A stretch of DNA of 38,244 nt from Poteriospumella lacustris (taxonomy: Eukaryota > Sar > Chrysophyceae > Chromulinales > Dinobryaceae): contig SMOI01000008.1 of the NCBI GenBank assembly GCA_008000375.1, positions 46,190 to 84,433 on the forward strand, given 5' to 3'. The notes below the pieces were generated by a model. That model saw only the letters and a program-made list of their open reading frames with translations. It ran no database searches and was not told the DNA's origin. A program made the translations under genes and the position numbers. Positions within the stretch are counted from its first letter, which is position 1, and the number at the start of each line of letters is the position of its first letter. Of this stretch, positions 19,958 through 31,402 are shown piece after piece.

Positions 19958-21330
19958 ATGACTTTCCTGTGCTTGTGGTTGACCCTTTTCGTCTCGGCGC
20001 AGATGGTACGAGGAGGCGATGACGGTCCTTTCGCCTTGATTGGACCTGTCCAAACAGAATGTGAATATCTCGGCCTCACTGTTGGAACAAAGCTTGCGGA
20101 TGCGTTCAACAGTGTGGAAGAAGACAGCGACGAAGATCGTCTCCACCACGATTTTATGTTCAGCCAAGACCCGCACACCAGTGCGTTTATCAAAATGGTT
20201 CACAGCGATCGACGACGAAGACCTTATTCATGGGGCCTTGCACACAGTAAGGCACATCTTGGCCATGGTCATTCGAATCACAGCAAAGCCGCTGTCGAGG
20301 CGCACGGAGCGTCTGGTAGCCACGGTCACCATGCAAACGGTGACCGTATTCATGCTCACAGCAACGCTTCCTCGAGTATATTTCACAGTGTGGCAGGGAA
20401 GTCCATATATTTGTTAGGCGATTCAACGTTGATGCCTATTTACCGCGCCCTCGTCAGTCCTATCCACAGTAAGTTTTGCTCGTTGACGGTTCCGTGGCAG
20501 TCCAGTCCGCTCAACCTCCCATCGCTGCTGCTGCTGTACACAGGTCACGATCCGAAGTGGGATTTTCACGCTTGGGCTAAGAAACAGGTACTGTCTCGTG
20601 GCACTATGGACTGGTATTAACTGTACGTTCAACCTCACACGCGTTCCGTCGTTATGTTCAGTGTCTCTCCCAAGATGGTGACAGTGCCAATCCACTGGGC
20701 GACAATAGTCTCTGTCGTAGCGTTGGCTATCGTAGTGCACGGGATGGAGAAGGTGAACTTATCTTTGAACGTCAAGACTATCTACTGGAGCGATTAGAAT
20801 CCGCCTGGCTGTACAATCACTCCACCTTGGGCATCCTCCACGAGATGGCGCGCCAACGGATGCGACCCGACGTCTTAGTCATTCAACTGGGACGTTTGTC
20901 CTGTTTCGATGCACACAACTCCACCGCCCCGACAGAAGCACAGTCACGTCAACCAAAGCAATCGGAAAACATGATACATACCTTTATGAGTGCCATCAAA
21001 GATGTCGTCACTGCCAATCGCGCGAAATCCGACCACAACACCACCGTCATCATCTCCTTGGCCAGTCGGAACCATCTCGACAATCTGCAGTCCAACATTT
21101 GTACGTGGCATATGAATCGTTTGTTTGCCTACGGTGCGCATTATCAGGGTTTTGTGGTGTTGGAGCGTGAAGAACTGGAGCAGCGCTTGTTGTTCAAATC
21201 TGAACATTCGCCTCACCCGTTTGTCAAGCCACGTGCCGTGTTGGATACACCACCGGTACCCCAGATCCTTGCCACCTCGTTGTTGAGTATCTATGACTGT
21301 ATCAAAGCGAACGTGACCTTTTCACTGTGA
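19958..21330 (+). CDS. Secreted GDSL/PC-esterase-like protein
   Basis: Exons are 19958-20468, 20544-20587 (44 nt) and 20662-21330; introns are 75 and 74 nt. Phases agree, giving 407 residues. Residues 1-20 (MTFLCLWLTLFVSAQMVRGG) are a signal peptide. Residues about 96-145 are unusually His-rich (HSKAHLGHGHSNHSK and similar). The core motif GKSIYLLGDSTLMPIYRAL (Ser156) matches block I of the PC-esterase/GDSL-like group, which includes O-acetyltransferases and esterases acting on glycans. RPDVLVIQLG fits the next conserved strand. The expected late D-x-x-H catalytic pair is not clear; the equivalent place reads LDTPPVPQILA. So it could be an inactive or divergent member. Several N-x-S/T sites suggest glycosylation. 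Pairing with GH43 suggests action on the same extracellular glycans (inference). Confidence 0.6.
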
Positions 21331-23114
21331 AGCGAAACGAGGGGAAGGGCGTTCGCATGGTGACGATGCGGTCCACACTGGAAGCGAGCCGACCGAATGA
21401 TGCGTCTGCTTGGCTATCCACCATCAGTATGATCGATCTATCCATGCATTTGGTTTTTCTTTGGACGAGCATGTGGAGTGCGGTTGATACGGGTAACGTA
21501 ACCCACCGGTGGGTATGGAAGGTCGGCCCCCGTCTCCTTCGGTGTGCAGTCGTGACAATACGATGGCCGTAACAGTGAATAGGCTCAGAGATAAGATTGC
21601 TTGGGCAGAAGGATCTTGGGCATGCCGCCATTACATGATCGGCTTTTCGAAGAGTGTGATTCGTCGGTCTGTCGTCAGCACATATACGTATGGCTGTGTG
21701 AGACACCAACTGAACAAGACACCTCCTGTGGCCTTCCAGGTGCCATCAGGTACGTGCTTGAGGGGTTCTCGCCATGCTTACCCTCGTCTCAGCCTCTCAA
21801 CGTTGTTTATGTTTCATTTATAGACTGACCGGACGAGTGCCCCCCCCCCCCCCCCCGTGCCGTCGATGTGCACGACATCCCCACACACTACCCTCGGTGT
21901 AGCGCCGGGCGAACGGATCAAGACAGCGCGCCAGCTCTGGACACTATTTGCATATAACTACTCTCTCGTTCTCTCTCTCTCTCCCCATCTCCCCTCTTTG
22001 TTTGTGCATGGTGCGTCGTGTAGAAGACGACGAAGAGTATACCGAGTGTTTATGCTACTCGAACGATGATATCCTTTCCTACCGAGCGCACGACGGTAGT
22101 GGTTATTAACGAGTAAAACATGTGTGTAGCGAGTAAAACATGTGTGTAGCGAAGCTGCGAAGAGGTGCGTTTGAGACATGTGTTCGGTAATCGTTAGTTT
22201 GGCGCTTGTTTGGCGTTTGCTTTTTGTTTCCTCTTTCAAGCGCTTCGGCAGCCTGGTGTCGTTCACTCCTATTGTAAAAGGGTGCTACTCTCATTCGTCT
22301 CCGCATACTCACCATTCCAATGTGCTGAGTGCTCATTTGGCAATGTTACCAATCGGGTTGAACTGGTCTCTCTCTCATGTAATATCGTCTCGAATCTGTT
22401 CTCATATTTGTTCTGTATCGCCGGACGTTGGACCTTCGTCAGCGTAGCGTGGTGAGCAACAAATGACATGAACTTATTAAGACGGTTACATGGGCAGGAG
22501 ATGCTTCTAAACCGATGGGTACCTCAATGAACACTGCGGAACATTGGAAAGGTGAGTGTGCGGAGACGAATTAGGTATTTACAATATGAGTTAAAGAGAC
22601 CAGGCGGCAGAAGGGAGGGAGAAGGAACACGCAAAAGAAATACACATGATATGGGCTGCCTGCCTGGCTCATCGGTGAGAAAAAAGGGTTGTTTACACAT
22701 CGATCGATGTCACCGTTGATACAATACGCAAAATAGCAACCCAGGTCACTGTTAGTACCGAGGAACAAATGGAAGCTGCTGCTGGCTGCAAAGAAAAGCG
22801 TCAACAAATACAACAAATGATGGGGCTGCAGTCTTTACTACAACTTGCGCGAGAGAAAGCACCCACGCACACACACCCAAACAAAAGCAAAGCAATAGAA
22901 ACGAATAGGCGAGTAGGCGAGCGACGCGCTCACGTACCCACATACACACACATATGCATAACATCAACACAGAGCACAAACAAAGAGAATGAAAACGAGA
23001 GTCGGGGGGGGGCGTATTGCTACGACACAAAACATGCACCTCCCATCCATTCATCCGAAGGGGGTGCACTGCTCAGGGCCCGGGGCACAGGTGGTGGTGG
23101 CGGTGATGGAGGGC
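21331..23114. other. Long convergent intergenic region (1.8 kb)
   Basis: No gene can be supported. It holds a run of sixteen C (21841-21856), a CT tract (about 21962-21984), a 20-bp tandem duplication (22111-22150), AC-rich sequence (about 22865-22960) and a G run near 23005. Open frames up to 135 codons occur on both strands but lack recognisable motifs. It contains the 3' UTRs of the esterase-like gene and the cyclase. Confidence 0.6.
22111..22150 (+). repeat. 20-bp direct tandem duplication
   Basis: The 20-base unit GAGTAAAACATGTGTGTAGC occurs twice with no spacer (22111-22130 and 22131-22150). No function is apparent. Confidence 0.95.
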
Positions 23115-26100
23115 TCACATGATCACACACATGCTTTTCTTCTGGACCGTTTCTTCTTCATCGCTGTCACTGTCTTCGTCGCTGCTGTCTTGGCTTTCGT
23201 TTTGAGCCAAGTACGATGGTTGCCACGTTAGACGGGCCGATGGTTGTTTGGAAATGACGATGCGGTTCTTGTTGCCAGGGGAAGCTTCCTCGGCCTTCAC
23301 GTGTCCCTTCGAGAGCTTTTCCAGTTTCGCTTCCATGGCGATCTTCAGCTTCAAATATTCGGCACGTAGACCATGTCCCTGGCCGTTGTTTTGTGAGCTA
23401 CCTGTGTTGTTGGACGAACCGGTCGTACCTGCCACGGCCACCAATGGTGTTCCCACTCCGGCAACAAAGGAACCGGACCCACGACGTGCAGGCATGACAC
23501 CGATACTGGCGTTGTTCTTCGTGATGCAACGGATCGCCATGGAGATCACCTTCAGCAACATGTTCAATTCGGGCTTCGATTCCGCCAGATCTGCTGCCAT
23601 CTGTGTGAAACGTAGACCATCGGAGAAGGCACCACGAGAGATAGCTTGGTCGGCGGCCTTGACACGATATTTGAAGGCCAAATGACGTCGCAGATTCGAC
23701 TTTTGGTAGTGGTGACCCAGTGTGATGTACAAGGGCCGCAGATCCTTCGCAAACTCACGCTCTAAGAACTCGCCAACTCCCACGTGGACGTGAGCGGCGT
23801 CTCTGTAACACAGCAAACACAGCGAAATGATGCATCAGAATCCATATGAATGGTGAGTCAACAACACGGGCAATAAACAGAGAGACGTACCTAGGGGGCG
23901 TCAGTTCGCTGATGGTCTGCTGGATCAACAAGTTGTCGAAGGCATAAATCGCGTTCTCACCCTCCGCAACGGTGACGATGAAGCCATGCTCCACCAGCGC
24001 TTTCATCATTTCGGGTACCGAGGCCCGCAGCTTCTCCGGGAGCAGCGCTTGCAGCATCTTCACGGAGAACTCATCGGCGATGATCGACGCACATTTCAAC
24101 AGAAGCTGCTGATCCACCGTCAACTTCTCCATGCGCAGCAGAATGAGCTGTTTCAATGAATTCTGCTTGGAATCACCGGCAGTGGCTTTCTCCAACTCCT
24201 TCACACCACGTTCTTTGATGAAGTTCGCGATGGCCTTGCACCAGTAGGCGTTGCCTGAGGAGACATCCATGACCAAGCGAATGACTTCGTTCGAGATGTC
24301 GTCCACTTTCAGCGTGTACTTCAAGATCTCGCGGACATCGTCGTCTTGCAGAGGTACCATCTCCGTGTACACGGTGTTTTCGTGGCCCAGAATAGACAGG
24401 TAAGACTCCGAAATGTGGACTTTCATGCCCTTGTCGGCATTGCCACTGCTGCCCTCACTGCCAACACTACCGGTGAGTGTCAAGGCATTGCTGTTATTGC
24501 TGGCGGTGGCGCCCGTTCCCGGAGCGGACGATGCGGCGGCAGCGATGGCTGCTGCCTCCCGAAGCGCACGAGTCTCCTCGTCTGCCGCTAGCGTCGCCAG
24601 CACAGACTTTCGCTTGCCCGAGACGCGCTCCGATGGCGCGTACCCACCACCTCCGGGTGTGCCATCTCCACCTCCGTGTCGCACACTGCCGGACACTTCA
24701 CGACTGGCGGCATTCGCTCCGCTAAAACCAGCGGCACCGCCACCAGTGACCGCATTGCCGGAACTGTTCGGTCCATTGTTCGGGTTGTTGGGTGCCTTCA
24801 ATCCCGGAGGAGGCCGCATCGTCACCAAAATCGACAAATTCAGTTTGCCCTCGACCAACAGCATATGCAATTCGTTCCAAGACAACTCGTCGCAATAGTG
24901 TGCGTCTTCTATGACCACGGCATACCGCTGGTTGCCAAACAGAACCGCCAGGACACGATAAAAGGTCTTGTCACCCGTGCGACTGAACTTATCTGCGGCG
25001 TCTTCCTCTCGTGGCGAAGACGATCCGCCATTAATCCGGTTAGAGCGATCGCTCAAGGTCACGGCGCTACTGGACGTGGGTGAAGTAGCACCAGAGAGGG
25101 CTGAGTTGTTAGAGACCGCCGCCTTGAGCAAGTCGTTGCTGGTGGCACTGGCGTTGTGGACACTGTTTTCCTTGTTACTCGATGGGGGTGATGTCGTGCC
25201 GCTACTGCTGCCGACCGTGGTGCTGCGTGGAGACGTCAGACGCAAAGGTGTAGAACGATTCGAACCGGGCGGAGACGTCGTCGGGGAGTCGCCCGACGGG
25301 ACACGCTCAATGCTATCCGTACGAGCACGACCCGAGGCTGTGGCACCATTCAACCGAGTAGACTCCTGGGTGGCTTCCCCAGCGTAGTACGTGTCACCCC
25401 ACTCCACCCCCAGAACAATTTCCAACGATGTGCGTGCTGTCGATTTGACTTCTTCCAAGGCATCGGGGTACGCCGAGTCGATGAGTTCCTGGATTTTCTC
25501 TCGCTGCTGTTGCTCGGTCTGGAAGTTGTCTTCACCGACCAATTCCAGAAACAGTTCGCGCATCAGTCCGTAGGGGACACCTTCGTGTCCAGGACGCGCT
25601 TGAATCAAAATGCACGGCACGTTTTGTTTGTGCATATTGTGGCGGAAGAATTCCGCGGCGGTGGATTTACCCGTACCAGGCAACCCAATGATCAACGTGA
25701 AGTGGACCTTGCGTGCACCGGGGATATTCGATGCATTCACGATCTTGTCCACTTGTTTGCTTAGCAGTTGTTTGGTGGCTTTACGTAGCAACGGTCCGTG
25801 ACTGACACTTTCATCGACCGCGTTCAATCGCGGTATTTCCTCCGAATTGTAATGAAAAGGAGTCACGGGGTGTTCCATGCCTTTCAATTTCATCTCTTCG
25901 GCGGGCACCAATAGCTGCTTCGTCTGTTCGTTTAGATTGGAAAACGTAGGGTGATCGAGAAGTACCCGGCCCTTCGCTTTCGACATCAAACGAGCAGCCA
26001 AATTGACTTCGTTGCCGATACCTGCGTAGTCACGTCGTTCAGGTGCACCGACACTACCACAGAAAACGTTTCCTGTGGTGATTCCAATCGAAGTTTCGTG

Positions 26101-28125
26101 CTCCAGTTTCTTGGCCTCGACACTGATTTGAACAGCACAGTACAAAGCACGCGAGCAGTTGTTAGTGTACGTGAAGGATGGCATGCCCCACATGGCAATG
26201 AAGACACATCCTTTGTCGTCCACCAGAAACTGGCGCAAGTATCCGCCCGACTCGAACAAAATCTTTTGTGCCATCACAAAGAACGGCTGCAGTGTCGTTG
26301 GGTCACGATGAATCACGGGAGAATATGAATCTAGCGACAAGAACATTGTTGTGACTTCGCGAAGTTCGCCGATGTGATCGAGCGATTCCGAATACACCGC
26401 AGCTAACACTGGTCGGGGAACAAACATGGCGGCGTGTTCAATGAGGGAATGATTACCTTCCCCTCCTTCCTCGTCATCCTCCTCGTCGTCATCCGAATGT
26501 TCTGACGTAGGCGTATGAATATTGAAACTCAATTGTCGAGACGGTGCCCGTCGGACCATAACTGACATTTTTCGGCTGCTCGGCGCCCGTCCCACAGTTC
26601 CATTCGGAGCCGTGGGAGTAGAGACTTCGCCGTTAGAAGTATTTGCACCGTCGGGGTTTGTAGAAGCGGAGCTCAATGTTGGTTCGCTCCGAGATCCGAT
26701 TGTGCCATGATTCATTCCATTCTGCAGCGCATTATTCCCACCGGTCACGTTGCCAATGCCGCCAGCAGATAAACTGCTGGGTGCCGTCTCTTCGCGTTCC
26801 AATGAAGAATTCAAGGTGTCAACGTCCTTAATCAATACATTTCCTGAAGCACACTCCGAGGTGGACATAGGCGGGGCTTCTTCGATCTTCGTTTCTTCCT
26901 CGTCGTACATCAACGGCATGGGTCTACGCTTTCGCGCAGGTGTATATATTTGACGTCCATCGGGAGAATCAGCAACTGTTTCGATGAAGGCTTTCATAGC
27001 TTCTTCATAGCACTCTTTGCTGACAACGACTTCTTTGGGTCCAGCGTCGTTGATACATCCGGCGAGCTCCGAAACACAAGCCCCATTCAACAAATACACC
27101 CATTGGTCATGAATTCCACCCAGTAATGCGATCTTCATTTCGCCGTAAGTAATACCAATGTGAGATGAAAGCTTGTTCGTTTTGTGTTCGCGAAGTTTCA
27201 GAGCGCATTTCATCGCTCGATAGCAGCTGTTCTCTTTGGCAGGTTTGCCATTTGATTTCGGCTCATTGACGCTATTCTTTCTACTCGCAGTAGCTGGTGC
27301 ATCGGGAGTTTCCAAAAACACACAGATAAGAGCGTCACCTGCGAAGGCAATAACGTCGCCTTTGTAGTGATAAACCAATTTCACGATGTGGCCGAGAAAA
27401 CCATTCGTCGCTTCGCGCAATTCATCCAATCCTTCAACTCCTCGTTGACACATCGCCGCGGAAAATTTGGAAAAGCCAGAGATATCGGCAAGCATACAGG
27501 CGCCTGTGAAAGTATGAGAAGGAACGTCCTCGCGATTGGGAGGAGGGAAAGAGCCACCTTCTCGTAGACACGTCAGCAAGAGATTTGGGCAGAAGGAAAG
27601 AATTTGATCAGCTCCTTTCTCGTCACCGAGGCCGAATAAGTTGGTAATGTGAGCTGTATACGATGTCATCTTGTGTCGGAGATAGATATTTGATAGAGCT
27701 TGAAGTAATGCTTGTGCATCGAGACTGTTGGTGTCGCCCTGTCGAAAATGTGCCCCAGTCCATCCATGAGACTTCACTGTACGATGCAAGTCGACATCGC
27801 GATCCTCCAATAGCGTTTCACTTGTAAGCGCCTCGAATTTTCGAAGATACTCGCGATCGTTCTTAATTTTTTCGATGTTGTTGGACAGATAATTGATCAA
27901 TGTTTCCACGCCATTGCCAGTTCCACCGTTACTGCCAGTGCTCATGAAAGACTGCATACCCACGCCCATGGACACTGCACGATTCTTTGTCGACACAGAG
28001 AAGTCAACGCTCTTCGCCCGATACGGTTTGTTTCGAACACTCGCCGTTTCAATGGCTTGCATAAGCTCCGGGCTCTCCAAAATTTCACCGGGGTGAATTT
28101 TCCGGCTCGGAGAAAGGCCAATCAT
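23115..28125 (-). CDS. ADCY10: Soluble-type adenylyl cyclase (ADCY10-like), two cyclase domains plus AAA-type ATPase, C-terminal CaaX
   Basis: Exons on the minus strand are 28125-23891 and 23802-23115 with one 88-nt intron (phase match AG/A). The product is 1640 residues. The ATG at 28125 is the first after an in-frame TAA at 28140-28138. C1 (about 208-395) has GACMLADISGFSKF and GDVIAFAGDALICVF, keeping both metal-binding aspartates. C2 (about 593-735) has FLVDDKGCVFIAMWG and IGNEVNLAARLM, with the transition-state Asn and Arg. This C1-C2 order and the degenerate C2 metal sites are typical of soluble adenylyl cyclase. A Walker A motif (GLPGTGKST, about 812) and a Walker B-like VVIEDAHYCDELSW (about 1072) form a STAND/AAA-type ATPase, interrupted by Ser/Gly/Asn-rich inserts. 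The C-terminal tail is acidic, then KKSMCVIM at the stop: a CaaX farnesylation motif. The residue equal to human sAC Lys95 is Ala. It makes cAMP (or possibly cGMP). Confidence 0.88.
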
Positions 28126-28854
28126 TCTCACGAAGACTTACAGAAAGACACAGTTTTGAAAATGAAGGTCTACAGTGGGGATGATATGGACTTCTGCTGA
28201 ATTTGAAAAGTATGAATCACCCCACGAGAGAAGAAAATCAGAAGCAAGTGCTGGCGCAGTTTGGCAGCTACGGCAGCTGCTGTAGCAGCGTGTGCGGCGG
28301 CGACGTTTGTTGAAGAAAAGTGTCGGACGAAACGGTTGACTTCGGCTGAGACCACCTCTCATCAAAACACAGTTTGGCTTCATCCGTCGGATGCACCTCA
28401 CTTCAGCCATTTTTCGAGTTGGTCTCTGTCAGCAATTTTTACTTGACGCGTCTGTCTGTTCACTTTTTTGACGTAGTGATTTGTGTACAAGTTGGACCTT
28501 GTATACGAATAAAGAGTATCAAGTTGTTGAGTTGGTAGATACTTAAACTAATTGTCTTCTCTTTCATTGTGTAGCATTCGCCGAGTGTGCTGTGATTTAC
28601 TGTAGCTGTGCTGTTGTAACCGTTTGGACGTTTCATCTTCGTGCGTGAACGTGGAGATGATGATGAGAGAGCTTGGATCTGCTGATCGATCGGTCGATCG
28701 GTCTACTTACTTTGGACTTGCAGAAGTGGTCGCTTTATTGTGGGCAGCCAAAATAGTATGGACACTGAGATTTGGATCTTATTGTAGACGAGACGAAATT
28801 GTTCTGCTTGTGATCCTTCGAATTTCGATTTGACGGTCGACCAACGAAAATAAA
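28126..28854. promoter_or_regulatory. Divergent intergenic region, cyclase / TPPP-like gene
   Basis: These 729 nt separate two start codons. A GATCGGTC-type repeat lies at 28684-28702. A 90-codon minus-strand frame with an ATG at 28410 ends at 28138, just before the cyclase start. It is very basic and could be 5' UTR or an unrecognised upstream exon, but I found no convincing splice joining it to the cyclase. Confidence 0.45.
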
Positions 28855-31016
28855 ATGCCGTCGGTTGAAGAGATCCTCTGGAATATCTTCACGTTCTACA
28901 GTCTCAATGGAAACCCCAGAGATCCGTCGCGCTTACACACGACGTCTTTGGTCAAGTTTTGCAAGGACATCATGGCTATGGATCAGAGTATGACAGAGAA
29001 GCCTCTTCCGCTCCCAGAGCTACATCTGATATATACGGCGGCATGCAAAGCTGCAGAGTCGGTAAGTCGGGAATGGTGATTTTCTGAACATGAGAAAGAA
29101 AAGAAATTTATCCCTTTCCTTGCAATATTTTGGTAGAAACGGACAACGAATACAACGGAAAAGCTTGACAAGATAGATTATGAAGGCTTCCTGACTTGTT
29201 TGATCAAAATTGCGAAGAAGTGTTACCCCAGCAATCGAACAGATGAAGAAGCAATGCAGCAGCTTTTAATGGACAATATTTTACCATTAGCTTCCCGTCG
29301 GAAACCTGTTAGTATTGAGCTTCTCCTCAAACAGCCCAATATCGAAGGAATATTCAAGTACTACGAGGAAGCGTTGAGAGAATTGTACAAGTTCTATACA
29401 ACCTCATCAGCAATTACCAACAAAGGCAAAAACCTGCAACGATCAGTTCGCACTAGCTCGAAGTCATTTGATGCCCAGCGACAATCTTTTGAAGAAATGA
29501 AATCGAAAGGCCCCAAAGAGACTTCCGAACATCAAATGTCGTACGCAGATTTCATCCGATTCTCCAACGACTTCGGCATGGTCACCACGTAAGTCTCATT
29601 GATTCCACTGATCCCTGTTTTCGGTGACAATATCGACTCATGTTATGTTGTTTATCGATATCAGATTGTCGATCACTACGATGGACTTGGGAGATATTTA
29701 CCTGACAACAACGTTTTTCAGTAATTTCACACCGCGATTACGAAAGATCAGCTTTGAAGAGTTCTGGGAGGTACGTTGCATCGAGTCGTTGGGCCTCTCT
29801 TCACACCTTATTCGCCTATCCTTTATCCCCATTTTCTTTGTCTCTTTTCAGGTGGTTGTTCGCTGCTCGTTGGTAGCCTTTCAAGATAAGAAATCTCTCA
29901 CCTCCGAAATCAAAATCAAAGGGCTATTCCTGTCGATCTGGCGACATATCCAATCTTCGGCCGCCGATCATATGAATGGCTACGGAACAATCGCTGGAGG
30001 AGGTTTCAACACGTATAAGGGCGCCCTTTTGAGAGGAACACAATTGTTGAACGAGAAGTTTGTGGCGGCGTGGACCAAGGACAACTATTGCGACTACCTG
30101 GCGCCTCTGGTTGCGGTAAGTGCAACTTATCCGTTTGTTGCCAATGCATAGTACCGTCGATCTTAATTCGATACATCTGTTTTTGCAGCCGAGTCCAGTG
30201 GGGACTCCGAGTCCAAAGAAGTCTTCTTTCAATCCTTCTGCTTCTCTGTCTGCAATGGATGGTGCGAAAGCTCCAGCTGTTCCACCAGCCACGACTTTGA
30301 CACGAATTCTTCGTGGTGATGATGCTTCGAAGTCTGGTCGAGATCGAAGCGATAGTAGTGCCAGCCATTTAACGACGTCACGCAGTCGAACCATGACTTC
30401 CGAGCGTCCAGATTTCTCTCGTGCGACCTCACAAGAGATCATTGCAGAGGACATGATCATGAAAGTGGGAGTGGATAACATCGCGACGTGTGATAACTTC
30501 TTGGTACCGGTGGCTCCTCCAACATATTTGAAAGCGGAAGAGAAAGCGAAGTTGCAACCGGGTTTTATTCGGGTGAAGATCAGCGACAACGATATCTTTG
30601 ACGATGGCAGAATTACGGCGGCGGATTTGAGAGAGCTTCTTCATGCGAAGCCGCACATTGCCGAGCTGTTATACGATGCCTTAGTGGAGGAATCGCTTAT
30701 TCAGGATGAGCGTATTTACATCGCCTCGGATGAGCAAGATGACGGTCAGAAGCCCATTACCAACGTCAATTCACGTTTACGCCTCTCATCGATGCAAGAA
30801 ATCGATGATGAACGTCTTGATGTGATTCCTACGGCGATGGGTGGTCGAAGTTCGGTGGCTGGTCGAAGCAGCATGGCGATTGGTGACCGGTCTCCAAGCA
30901 TGGCTGGTGGATCTTCCAACATCAATTTGAGGACGATGACCGATGACTCCGAATTCAGCGACGATGATGGCGATGCACTGCGTGTGGAAGATTTAGACGA
31001 TGACATGCTGCGGTAA
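28855..31016 (+). CDS. Protein with two TPPP/p25-alpha-like (EF-hand-like) modules
   Basis: Exons are 28855-29061, 29137-29588, 29665-29770, 29852-30115 and 30189-31016; introns are 75, 76, 81 and 73 nt. All phases agree, giving 618 residues. Residues about 5-105 follow the p25-alpha/TPPP layout: LWNIFTFYSLNGNPRDPSRL, then LVKFCKDIMAM, then IDYEGFLTCLIKIAKKCYP. Residues about 145-260 repeat it in diverged form: ALRELYKFYTT, MSYADFIRFSNDFGM, then ISFEEFWEVVVRCSLVAF. TPPP proteins bind tubulin and are often ciliary in protists. The remaining half (about 330-618) is Ser/Arg/Asp-rich with one helical block (LRELLHAKPHIAELLYDALV) and an acidic tail. No catalytic motif is visible. The family assignment rests on my motif reading and is uncertain; a plain EF-hand-like protein is the alternative. 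Confidence 0.55.
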
Positions 31017-31402
31017 TAGGAAGTGTGGTTGGCTGTTATTTGCATTGTAAAGCCATGTCCATCGTTACCTTCGAAAGATGGTGATGATGATTAAGTATAT
31101 ACTTCACTCGAAAAGACCAAACATCGGCCGCAATGTCGAAAGGTCGTTGACTGTCGTGTTCCTTGAGCCCTTCCTCGTGTCCAATGGCTCAACTCTTCAG
31201 GTACTGTGGGAAGGTACCGTATCTGTGGGCCAACTCACCGAGTGTGCCTGTCCTTCCGTGCGCAATAGGTGCGCAGTCGTCGACTGACACTTCCAATCCC
31301 ATCGGCTCATCCTCGTTGCCCATGATGGTTCCGTTTGCATTCTCAGTGAGTATTCCCACTTCCTTCGTTGATGCATTTCAGAACGTTTCTCGTGAATGAA
31401 TA
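31017..31402. other. Intergenic region upstream of the exchanger, with overlapping short open frames
   Basis: These 386 nt separate two co-directional genes. The minus strand has a coding-like frame (ATG at 31323-31321, stop 31191-31189, 44 residues). The plus strand has a 71-residue frame (ATG 31184, stop ending 31399). An ATG at 31396, out of frame with the exchanger, has a weak context. The exchanger ATG at 31403 has A at -3 and G at +4. Confidence 0.45.

Noticed and set aside
21601-21828. 75-codon plus-strand frame with a protein-like look downstream of the esterase-like gene
   Set aside because: No recognised motif, no supporting splice partners, and it lies after a clear stop codon. 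More likely 3' UTR.
28138-28410. 90-codon minus-strand frame just upstream of the cyclase start
   Set aside because: Very basic and without motif; no splice joins it in frame to the cyclase. Kept only as possible 5' UTR.
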